A stretch of 36,526 bases of DNA from positions 1 to 36,526 of the forward strand of contig JABVXU010000535.1 in assembly GCA_013365365.1 (NCBI GenBank), in the 5' to 3' direction. Shown here piece by piece: positions 22,668 to 32,392 of the stretch (its first letter is position 1; the number at the start of each line of letters is the position of its first letter). The position numbers and the translations under genes were made by a program. Source of the DNA: Cruorifilaria tuberocauda. Taxonomy: Eukaryota > Nematoda > Chromadorea > Rhabditida > Onchocercidae. The notes beneath the pieces are model-generated. The model was not told the DNA's origin. It made no database searches and saw only the letters and a list, made by a program, of their open reading frames with translations.

Positions 22668-23336
22668 TTATAATGCTCTTGTTGCCAATCCTCGTCTACG
22701 TTCAGATAAGAGTGGATCGAATATAAAAATCAAGTATAATTAATGAGTGTGATTAATTTATTAATAATAACTTTTATTAACAATCCGTTGATAATGATTA
22801 TCCATTGCTATAATAATTTGATAAGGATGAAGATTTTATGCGTTTTAAAAAAAATTTAGTGTAACCTAACACATAAAATTGCTTCTTGTTCTTATTCACT
22901 ATGCTTTCGTTATGCTTTTTTCATGATTAATATGTTATAGTATTATCATCGGTGACGTCATTTTGATAACATGATGACTTTAATTACTTAATTTATTATT
23001 TTTGGTGACAATTTTAATGAAATGTAAATTTTAAATAGCGAAAAAATATTATATGATTTTTTTTTCAGATTGTTATATTCATGCAGTTAGAGTGAAATGC
23101 ATTTTCATATTTAAAAGCATCAATGGATGATTGACGTGATTAGAAACAATTTGACAATCAAAAACAATTTAACAAACGTCATTCAAGCTTTCATTCAAGT
23201 TTAGCCTAAAGTAAGAAAGTGACTGATTGATTTTGATTGATTAGAATGATAGTTAGTTATTTATTATTTGCTATATATTTGATCTTAATTTTAAACTAAA
23301 AAACCACAATCCATAATTACAACTCTTAAATATGTC

Positions 23337-23385
23337 AGTTTGTGTGTGCATGTGTGTATGTGTATGTGTTTGTGTGTGTTTCTGT
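23337..23385. repeat. TG-rich microsatellite
   Basis: GTGTGTGCATGTGTGTATGT-type imperfect alternating purine-pyrimidine tract. Confidence 0.85.
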
Positions 23386-23566
23386 GTTCTATTTGTTATT
23401 CTAATTTATAATGAATTAATTGAAGCATTGATGAAAGAAAGGCAAAAAAAATATATTTTCCGTTTAGTAGCTTTTTGGAAGTTGAATAAACGATAAACAG
23501 TTGAAAAATGAAACTGATTTCTCATTTTTCAATCAAATTGATTGAACGGAATTATTTGTTTTATAT

Positions 23567-23778
23567 TGTAGGTACTGTATAAATTAGAATTACTGTATGT
23601 CTCGGATGGAATCGTACTGTAGGCACTGTACAAACTAGAATTACACCAAGTCTTGGATGGAATTATACTGTAGGTATACTGTATGTACTGTATAAATTAG
23701 AATTACTGTAAATCTTGGATGGAATCGTACTGTAGACACTGTATAAACTAGAATTACTGTAAGTCTTGAATGAAGTGG
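23567..23778. repeat. ~51 bp tandem repeat, four copies
   Basis: Units start with TGTAGGTACTGTATAAATTA-like sequence at 23567, 23618, about 23669 and about 23731. Each continues AGAATTAC...GTCTTGGATGGAAT. The third unit has an extra ~11 bases (a duplicated GTATACTGTAT). Confidence 0.9.
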
Positions 23779-24640
23779 TAATTTAAAGAAGTGTTTCTTG
23801 TGAAAGGCATGAGAACTTTGTGAAGATAAGAGATATGTTAATGGTTATTTGCTTTGTCCTAAAAGTAAATTATCTAAATTAACATGTACATTGCAAAAAA
23901 TGATGATTTTATTATGATGCAATTTGATAATTTTGATCAAAAGAAGGTTATCATTAATCAATACTTATTATTTATCTATTGGCAAAGATATTTACGTTTT
24001 TCAATTTTTTTGCCATCAAGCATAGTGTGATAAGGCAAAATCACGACTTCTAGAAATATGATATCGTAAAGCGGAAAGTGTAATATCATTGAATTCCAAA
24101 TTTCCGGATTTCATTCTTTACTTCCTATCACCATACTTTTTTGCTCTTTCTATCTCATAAATGTTATTGAAAAAAATTGTCAACGATGAACCAAAAACGG
24201 ATTTTTACATTTACCGGGTTCAATTTAATCTTTAATTATTTATACTTAATGACCCGATTCAATTTTTAAACTTTCATGTCTACTTTTATTTTTTCATAAT
24301 TCCGGATAGAAAGTCGGAGTAACGATGTTCCCATCATTTCCAGAAAGGTAAAAACTGCCGATTGTTAGAAGAGGACGAATTTGCTGATATTTCTGAATGT
24401 GTTTCGTAAGTTGCGAGTAAAGTAATGAAAAACAAAATTGCAAAAAAAATATATGAAAACAAAATTGCAAATGAAAGTATAAATATCGAATGTCATTGAA
24501 ACGGAGCTTTTCCTTCCCTTTGCGTGTCTTTCCCTTTCTCTCTCTCTCTCTCTCTTTCTTTTTTGCTTTTGATGATATTAATTAAACAGAAAGAAATAAT
24601 AAGTGTACAGTTTTACTGTTAATTCACATGATTCATTAAT
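23779..24640. other. Gene-free stretch before the ADAL 3' end
   Basis: Contains a CT tract at 24536-24558 and, on the plus strand at about 24344-24405, a 62-base acceptor/donor-bounded open segment (Lys-Gly-Lys-Asn-Cys-Arg-Leu-Leu-Glu-Glu-Asp-Glu...). No phase-compatible partner exon was found, so no gene is called. Confidence 0.4.
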
Positions 24641-24651
24641 AAATTTAAACA

Positions 24652-24657
24652 TTTATT
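24652..24657 (-). terminator. Candidate poly(A) signal for the ADAL-like gene
   Basis: The minus strand reads AATAAA about 285 bases after the stop codon at 24941. Confidence 0.35.
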
Positions 24658-24940
24658 ACAGGTAGAATTACAAAAATGAAACTTTCAAATAGAGAAAAAA
24701 GTTTACATTTTTAAATAAATGCATTTTATATTTGCCTACAAATTTCTCCAATTGATAACTCTAAGTTTTTTACAGCCGTAAAATTCCTCAAAAACAATTC
24801 TTTGAATAATACTGATAATAATGTTATCAGTTCAATTATCAGTTCAATAAATTCACAAATAAAAGCAAAAAAGAAAAAAAGAAATTATCGAAAGGAAAAA
24901 AAAACTGATAAAAAGCCAAAAATATCATAGTGTGATATTT

Positions 24941-27900
24941 TTAAAAATACAAATTATCAGTGATGTGACGTCGACGTCGTCGTTCTCGTCTAGAAGTCAA
25001 AGGTCGACTTAGAAAAAAATGACAATTGCGAAGAATTTGAAATTTCCAATCAGTCGAATTTTCAAGCCGATATGATTTCGCAAAATCATCATATGGTCGA
25101 GCGAATGGAAAAAAATCACGGCGATGTCTGCGTGGTGTTTTTTCCGTGAAAAATGACGTAGTTAATGATAATCTATAGATATCGATTGGTTTAAATTCCA
25201 TCGTTGTTGCCAATTGATAATACTCGTCCGATAAATTACAACCCAGTAACAAACTATATCCTGTCTAGAAATTTTCATAATAATATTTGTAGCAAAAATA
25301 TATGTATAATCTTATCATATGACCTTGACACATGTGACCTTATTGAATTTAATTCAACCATTTCCAAATTGTTTAAAATGATAAAACACCATTATTTAAA
25401 TTTAATTTAATTTTGATTAATTAATTTCGAATAAATTAATAGCAATTAAAAACTTACAGTTGGAAGGACTGGATGTTCGATTGAAATTAAATATTTTAAA
25501 AAATCTCGCCAAATGAGTTTGTTATCGATATGAGTTGATAAACGATAAGCAGTGGGTGAGAATTCTCAACAAAAATACTTTAATAATAGATGGATCAAGT
25601 ATTTAAGAAGATTTTTGACACATTTAAAAAAAAAATATCTCTGACAAACTTTTTGTTTCTTTCTTCATTTCAATTCATTTTTTCTTTCTCTGCTCTAATT
25701 ATTCTCTCTGATAGTTTATCATTTTAAATTACTATTTCTTTCTCTACTCTAATCATCTCTCTGATAGCTTATTGTTTTTTTCTTCTCCTTGATAAATATT
25801 TTAAAAAACAACAAGCAAAAGGGACTTATCACTAGTTAAAAGTTATAGAAACAATAATCCAACTATTCAAATATATTGCGAGGGATTTTTCGAAATAATT
25901 ATAATCATTCATTACCAACCAATGGGTAATTTCAGTGATAATAAACGATCAGCTAATACATGCTGATCAGTTTCATTTTGATTTTGACGTAGAATTTCAG
26001 CGTTGCATAAACGATCAGGACGTAATAATAAAATATTATATAATTGACTCACATTATTGCTCATCTGGAAAAAAAGTTCGATAAAATATATTTTGTAATC
26101 AGTTTAAATTTTAAATTCTTTCTTAAAATTCCAAGCGTTAATAAATTTTTGAAATTGAAAAAGAGAATTAAAATTTCATTTTCTGATAGATAATATTAGT
26201 GATAAGAGTGATACGTATTATCGGTAAAGCGTCAAGGATCAAAAATGTCCGGTTCTGCGACATATACGTATGTAACTTTTTTCCTGGAAAGATATTGAGC
26301 CGAATCGATTTCCATTCATAACCAATCGATGATACTATTTAAATCTTCGAGTTCAAAAATTTACTCTAATCATCTCATAAGTATGATTTACTGATCAAAT
26401 TTAAATAAAAAAAATTACTACTATTAAAATTTACTTCATTTACCTGTTTTATGATACTATTAAATAATGAATTGACAATTCTATTCATTAAAACGTTCTA
26501 CCTTGAATACAATGCTGGAAGCAATTTAATTAATTTGTTAAATTTAAAAAACTAAAAATTTATACTTTTACAACAAGAAAAAATTTCAAATAGAGTTCAA
26601 ATTACCTTAGCTAAATTAAAAACAAGCAATAAATTAGATTCACGTCGAATATATTCAACCATCCTTCCCAACCTATACATATCATCTGCAGTTGTTTCAA
26701 CAAAAACTATCTCCATACCGATTACTATCTTACTATCAGGTAAATTTCTATTTCTATGAGTTCTTCCTATAATGTAAACTTTTTTTGGAAAAGTTTTTTT
26801 TTTCATTAGGAAGAAAAAAGCAAAAAAAAAAAAGAAAGAGATAGTCATTAATCATTTTTATTCATTATGAAATATCAATGACTTCATAGGCTGCTTATTT
26901 GAAGCTTGTCAGAATTAGCCTATTCGAAACATCATTTTAATCGTTTTCATTCACTATCAGTAACTTCATAGACTTATTTAAAGCTTATCAGAATTTACTA
27001 CTTCTGACTCCTTGCATCTAGGTAATATCAGTTTTGTAGCAATACTTATTAATGCCAAATAATATTTGAAATGAATTATTTCTGGAACAGAAATTTTTTT
27101 ACAATATAAATTTTGATTTCTTGCTTTCTCAAACATTTAAATAATAAACTTTAAAATTTTACAGAATGCATTTTTAAAAAAATTAATTTTAAACTTTAAT
27201 TTAAAAAAAAACTGTTAAAAAACTAATCGTATTAAATACATATTAAGTATTAAGTAAAAAAAGTTCTAGAAATTATTAATTAATGATAATAAAGAATGAA
27301 TGGAGTAATTTCATACCAAATGCTAAAAGTAATTCAAAAATATTTTTAACTCTTTCAATGGATTCTTCAAGATCAGCAATCAGTATTATTTTAATAATCA
27401 TATTAGGATGTGGTGCATCTTCCGAAGTAATAGCTCCAATTACTTTCCTCAAAAATATTTCTGATGGTATCCCATTGATTATATATGGCTTCACATGTAA
27501 TTCCAAATAAAGAACATTATCAGTGTGATAATATTTGATAATTTCTGTCGTTATCTAAAATTACGGTATTACAGTATTTTTTTAAATTACAAAAATTATC
27601 AAAAATACAGTACTTTTTTTCGTTAAATTTAAATTTATAAACATTTAATTACAAAATATTTCATTCTATACCTGAAATATCTTAATATTTGCTATATTGT
27701 TGCCAAAAAAAAAGAAAAAATCAAATCTTACTTTAAATATTTCCTTAATTAATTAATGATACAAGGAAAACTGACAATAAATGATAACAGTAGTAATGAT
27801 AATAAAAAATAATCACCGCAACTATTTGATCTTGTTCTCTAATCAAATCACATGCAACTGATTCTGATTGTAATGCTCTGTGATAGAAGAAAATTAATTA

Positions 27901-29209
27901 AGATTAAATTAATTAGCAAAATTTTATTTAAAACTGAAATTATAAAATTGAACAACAATAATCTTTGAAATGATTTATCTGAATGATCTGAATGATCGTT
28001 CATTGATCGAATTAATCGATTTGATCAAATTTTTACTTTAATGATTAAAAAAAGGCAACACTTTTTGATTTTTCTCTTTTTTGAAAAAAATTTATTAATT
28101 CTTGATAAAATAAAGTTAGGAAAAAAAGAATGTAATTAAAATTTAATCGTTACTCGAAGTAAATATGAATAACTTACTCTTTAAGATCTCGCGGTTTACC
28201 GTATGCCCAAAGTAATTTTCGTTTGTCATTTGCTAATTCAACTTCATGAAAAGCTTCCCAATCGTTTAGCAATTTTCGTAGAATTTCATTTGTAAAACAA
28301 GCTTCCCAACGTACATTGAGTTCCTAAAATTAATTGAAATTGAAGAATGTATAAATGAATTTCAAATTTCAAAATTTGAATTACTCTTTTTTAGGTTTAA
28401 ATATAATTAAGGTTAATTAATTAAGTAATAAACAATTAATTGAAAAAAATGATTTTAATAAAATTTCCTTTATTGTAATTTTAGTGTAAATGCCCAAATA
28501 ACTCTAATATTCTTTATCAGAAAAGATAAAAAGAATAAACGAAAATGGAAGATTTTATCGATAAAAAAAGAGAGAAGAAAGAAATTTATTTTATCGAAAT
28601 TTAGCATTTATTTAAATTTGCGTAAATTTAAAAAAAATTAAATTCATTTCAAAATTCAAAATTTATGGATAAAAGCAACGATTTAATTTTGAATTTTCAT
28701 TTTTTTGGATTAAAATTTTTTCTTCGATTGAAATTTCCTAACATTTATTAACATTTATTAGCTGACAGTTAGCATTTACTTAATTCAATAATAAAACTTT
28801 GAAATTAAGCGAAAAAATAAATTCATACACATTTAGGCATTTTTTTGCAAAATAATTTCAAATCGATCATTTTTTTACTTTCTTCCAATTCTTCCAATAT
28901 TTCTAAAATAACTATTTTCTTATTATTTGTATTAAAAGGGAAAGAGTAAACAGTAATATCAAATTACTAGAAATACCAAAAAAATATTACTATCAAATCG
29001 ATTATTCTATTTAGAATGTAAGCTTAATTTTAGGAAAAGAATAAAAAGACAATTTTAATTTAGTGTAAAATTTAAAAATGATATGATAAGAGTTGATTAT
29101 TACTTAAACATTAACTTATGAAACAAAAAAATTTCGAACGCCTAATACCAGAAAATCCTTCCTAAAATCTTACTGATAAGGCAGAATAAAAGAAGAAAGA
29201 TGGATGCAT
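24941..29209 (-). CDS. ADAL: ADAL-family (N6-methyl-AMP deaminase-like) protein lacking all catalytic residues
   Basis: Eight exons: 29209-29174, 28323-28178, 27877-27817, 27554-27317, 26766-26606, 26064-25920, 25564-25458 and 25264-24941. All are GT-AG with closing phases; 405 aa. It aligns with vertebrate ADAL throughout: FYSALS-ELNVR with FYSELPKVELHAH; IIKYYHTDNVLYLELHVKP with VIKEFADDGVKYLELRSTP; VIGMEI with VLGLDL; PDRLCNAEIL with PDRIGHGTFL; SIEHPVLPT with SIAHPSVICT; LSDEYYQLA with LSQEYQLA. ADAL normally hydrolyses N6-substituted AMP with zinc held in a TIM barrel. Here the HxH pair is N15/R17, the substrate Gly is F182, the His/Glu pair is N211/K214, the next His is N235, and the Asp pair is T299/G300, so deaminase activity is not expected. 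The C-terminus adds an Arg cluster (390-397). The first exon is the least certain part. Confidence 0.85.
26849..27001. repeat. Diverged ~70 bp direct repeat in an ADAL intron
   Basis: Two segments (about 26849-26918 and 26935-27000) share ATCATTTT..TTCAT, AATGACTTCATAG/AGTAACTTCATAG, CTTATTT, AAGCTTGTCAGAATT/AAGCTTATCAGAATT. Confidence 0.7.
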
Positions 29210-29274
29210 TCACCTTTGAACCGCCGGAGAATTTTCATACCGTCGATCTACTTACTACTACTAATCACTGACAT
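29210..29274 (-). promoter_or_regulatory. Putative leader of the ADAL-like mRNA with upstream ATGs
   Basis: If the mRNA begins at the acceptor ending at 29275, the leader holds an 8-codon uORF (MSVISSSK, stop) and a second ATG (MKILRRFK...) out of frame with the chosen start and overlapping it. An alternative first exon, Met-Ser only (ATGTCA|GTGATT), would also join exon 2 in phase. The 29209 start is preferred because its peptide matches ADAL at FYS-x-L. Confidence 0.4.
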
Positions 29275-29292
29275 CTAAACAAACAAACAAGA
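29275..29292 (-). promoter_or_regulatory. Strong 3' splice site at the ADAL 5' end (probable SL site)
   Basis: The minus strand reads CTTGTTTGTTTGTTTAG and is immediately followed by ATG. The pyrimidine-rich tract and lack of a visible upstream exon suggest trans-splicing. Confidence 0.6.
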
Positions 29293-29795
29293 AAAGGTTT
29301 ATTGAAATATTGAACCTTTCTTCTACAGTAAGCATTATGATCAGTGATCTTTAAAAAAAAAAAATTAACAGCGCAGTTAATTAATGTTCAAGAGATTAAT
29401 GTAAATTAAAATCTCTTTGAGAAAGTATAATCGAATATTGAAAATCAAGTTTAATTTTGATCTTTATTTAACTTTTAAAAATTTCAACATTATTTATCAA
29501 ATTAATTAATTTAGATGAAACAATCATGCAAGTAACATTTGTAGATGAATGATAAATTTATCATATTTTTGGTGGAAAAGATCAAAAATGATGATAAGAA
29601 TTATGAATTAATGATAAGTAAGTTTTCTTTTACATTAGATTTCATATGCTTTAATCTAACGAATATAATTAACAGCACAATTAATTAATTAATTAATGTC
29701 CAAAGAATTAACCTGAATTAAAATATCTCTAAGAAGTATGATAAATTTTTGAAAATCAAAGCGAAAGGGAAAATTGAGTTTATTAAAAATAAAAA
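29293..29795. other. Upstream region of the ADAL-like gene
   Basis: A+T-rich. Two similar segments share ATTAACAGCGCAGTTAATTAAT (near 29364) and ATTAACAGCACAATTAATTAAT (near 29669), each followed by TTAA-rich sequence and AATCTCTTTGAGAAAGTAT / ATATCTCTAAGAAGTAT. They form a diverged direct repeat of about 110 bases. No gene seen. Confidence 0.5.
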
Positions 29796-29908
29796 AAGCT
29801 AATTCCGGTATTCTTGATAAAAGAAGCTAATTCCGATATTCTTGATAAAACAAGTTAATTCCGGTATTCGTGATAAAAGAAGCTAACTCCGGTATTCTCG
29901 ATATTGAA
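29796..29908. repeat. 28 bp tandem repeat, four copies
   Basis: Units begin at 29796, 29824, 29852 and 29880 with consensus AAGCTAATTCCGGTATTCTT followed by GATAAAAG. Copies differ by a few substitutions, and the last is two bases longer. Confidence 0.93.
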
Positions 29909-29949
29909 GAGGAATATTGAATGTAGAAGTTGTGGTGAATGGAAGGATG

Positions 29950-30025
29950 GTTTTGTTGGTTCAACGGTTCAGCCTTGCAACCGTTGGTTGCAAGGTTGCG
30001 AGTTCAATGCCGAGCGAAGTCAGGA
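29950..30025 (+). other. tRNA-derived relic with A-box and B-box
   Basis: TGGTTCAACGG (29957-29967) matches a Pol III A-box, and AGTTCAATGCC (30001-30011) resembles a B-box. Their spacing (about 43 bases) equals that in a tRNA. Between them lies a perfect 10-bp stem, CCTTGCAACC / GGTTGCAAGG (29973-29982 with 29986-29995), with a three-base loop. The acceptor and T stems do not pair, so it is not a functional tRNA. A SINE head or decayed tRNA is the likely origin. The 65-codon ORF across it is not considered coding. Confidence 0.4.
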
Positions 30026-30109
30026 TTCAGTGATCTTTTCACGCTTTGAACTTTCACATTTTCATCGTTTTTGGGAAAATCCGGAAAATTTTGAGATATA
30101 AAATTATCC

Positions 30110-31690
30110 ACATGAATAGAGAGATATACTGATATTTCAATTATCAATTTTCAATTAATTAACTTTTATCACAATTTTCAATTAATGTTAAATTTAATCT
30201 TTTATAATTTAGGAAGATTATTTTATCACAATTTTTAATTAATGTTAATATCATCGATACAGTTATTGTTTATTGGATAACAAATATTCATAGTTTAGAC
30301 AAATTAATTTACTACCCCAAATAATCATAGCTAACATACATTTTTTAATTTTCACTTCTTAGTTCGTAGAAAAATCAAATTACTTTCTCAATATTGATTT
30401 AATTTTTCTAAATAAATAAATCACTACATAATAACTATTACAATAAGAATTCATACTGTTTTTTTTGATACAATAAGATTCTAATTAATAAATAATTAAA
30501 TATAGTTTTAAGCTAATAAATTAGTCATATTATCATCATGCGAATCATAATTATCATGAAATAATTAGAGGAATTGAAGAATGAACAATTCAAAAAAATA
30601 TAACTATGAAATAACTTTTCAACTATGAAAAATATCGTTTATTAAAGAAAAAATTTTTAGCTATTATTTTTTTAGCTGAATTCAACAAACTTATCGAAGC
30701 TTACAAAAGCTTACAGTTAATGCTAATAGAAATAAAAAGTTAAATGCAACAAATTATAAACTACCAAAATTACCGGTAACTACCGGCATAGCTAAGTAAG
30801 CATTTATCGAAGAGCTTATTATAATTAGTGATTTATTACTTTCATTTAGAAGAATGTTACAGGTAATCAAAATCCAGCTTAATGTATCCGATCGATGACA
30901 TGTAAAGCTTTTTTATATTAAAAAGCTATAATCATTAATCAGCATTTATCTTTCTTAACCATTTGAATTAACTTCTCAAACTAATTATGCGTTACTTTTC
31001 TAATTATTGCAAGAGAAAAGAGAGAGAGAGAGAAAGAGATAGGGAAAAAACTACATAACATTTATTGAAATGATAAAAATACATAGCACTTTCTACAATA
31101 AAAATAGAAGTAAGTATTAAAAAGTAAGTATTTAAAAGTATATTTCACAAAATGTGAAGATTATTAGCTTGCTTATTTTACTTCATAATGATGCTTTTCA
31201 TTAGCAGTGAAAATATCACTGAAAAGATTTTTTTTCTCCTACTCATATCAGTTATGACTTCTCGATATGCGATAATGATAAATGATAAGTAACTATTGTT
31301 ATCGACTAGATATGAACATGAATGGTGCAATTTAGGATGAATTATCGAAATTACCTCAATTTTGTTTAATTGAAATAATCAATTATTGAAATTAAAGATA
31401 AGTAAGGAAGGATGGAGAAGCGATTAAATTTCATTTTAACGTTTCTCAAATATTACTTATATTTATCACGCAATAATTACCTGTATTATTACTTAGATAT
31501 TACTTAAATATTAATACTTATACAAAGTATCACAGTTCATCCATTTAATTCCGATATGCTCTTCCTTTTCTCGTCTTATCACTTTAATACCGACTAACTT
31601 TAGTAATTTCACTCCAGATCCTTTTTAAACTTACCATTTATCAATGATAATTCTCTTTTCGATTTATTATTTCTTTTGCATCTCTGCAAA
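30110..31690. other. Gene-free A+T-rich stretch
   Basis: No gene, RNA or exon-like segment is supported. It contains a GA tract (31012-31045) and TTACTTAGATATTACTTAAATA direct repeats around 31450-31510. Confidence 0.6.
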
Positions 31691-31721
31691 CAGAGAAATT
31701 ATTTTATAGCTTTTAGTTTTT

Positions 31722-31734
31722 CCTTTCCCTCTCC

Positions 31735-31768
<34 letters not shown>

Positions 31769-31770
31769 TC
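31722..31770. repeat. CT microsatellite
   Basis: CCCTCTCTCC and (CT)n run. The overlapping plus-strand ORFs at 31798-32204 are hydrophobic low-complexity frames and not counted as genes. Confidence 0.9.
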
Positions 31771-32077
31771 CTCTTTCTGTCGATTGTCATTTCATCGATG
31801 ACCTATGGTCAAATTACTCAAATTCATTTCCCTTCCTTTCTTTTTCTTTTCTTCTCTTCTCTTCCTCTTATCTCTCACATTCTTCATAATTATACTTCCA
31901 TTCTCCTCCCTAACATACACACTATCCATACTGTCTGCTGTTGCGACAATTCCGCTCACTTATTCCTTCCTATCTATTTCTATTGTCATTTATTATCTCT
32001 CTCTCTGTCTCTCTCTCATTTTTCATTTCATTTAAAAAATTTTCCCAATTACCTCTATCTCTGATATTGCCTGTCTA

Positions 32078-32184
32078 TACGTGTATGTGTGTGTACCTAC
32101 GTGTTTATGTATTTGCATATACGTATGTATGTGTGTGTGTGCACGTGTGTACGTGTGTGTGTACGTGTATGTATGTGTCTGTGT
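32078..32184. repeat. TG/TACG-rich alternating tract
   Basis: Imperfect (TG)n with TACGTG and TATG interruptions, largely alternating purine-pyrimidine, prone to Z-DNA. It is complementary in character to the CA tract 100 bases downstream. Confidence 0.85.
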
Positions 32185-32284
32185 CCCGAGAGCCTCTCCA
32201 GTAAAAAACCATTTGCGCCCTGCCACTGTAACGTCCCCCATTATGCTAAATGCTAATATTTTGCGGAAATGAATTCCAATACTG
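32185..32284. other. Unique G+C-richer spacer between TG and CA tracts
   Basis: About 100 bases of non-repetitive, more balanced sequence containing GAGAGCCTCTCC and GCGCCCTGCCACTG. The minus strand is open across it (Met-Gly-Asp-Val-Thr-Val-Ala-Gly-Arg-Lys-Trp), but the frame continues into the flanking repeats, so coding is not supported. Confidence 0.4.
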
Positions 32285-32298
32285 AACACACACACAGA

Positions 32299-32378
<80 letters not shown>

Positions 32379-32392
32379 ACACACACACAGAC
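32285..32392. repeat. Long CA microsatellite
   Basis: About 100 bases of nearly uninterrupted (CA)n. The His-Thr and Cys-Val ORFs on the two strands are artefacts of the repeat. Confidence 0.97.

Noticed and set aside
24344..24930. A two-exon plus-strand gene joining an acceptor/donor-bounded segment at 24344-24405 to an open Lys-rich frame at 24776-24930, ending 10 bases from the ADAL stop.
   Set aside because: The phases do not match: the first segment ends in phase 2 while the second needs phase 1, and forcing the join gives an early stop. The second frame is A-rich and may be open by chance.
27283..27510. 75-codon plus-strand ORF over 27283-27510.
   Set aside because: It is the antisense shadow of ADAL exon 4, whose minus-strand reading aligns with the deaminase family.
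24941..29209. Calling the ADAL-like gene a plain pseudogene.
   Set aside because: No internal stop, frameshift or broken splice site was found over eight exons. Loss of catalytic residues alone points to a pseudoenzyme.
29950..30025. Functional tRNA gene.
   Set aside because: A and B boxes are well spaced, but the acceptor and T stems do not pair and no consistent cloverleaf can be drawn.
29904..30101. 65-codon plus-strand ORF with Cys-x-x-Cys (CRSC) near its start, suggesting a zinc motif.
   Set aside because: Only one Cys pair in good spacing, no splice context, and the frame runs through a hairpin and tRNA-like boxes that explain the sequence better.
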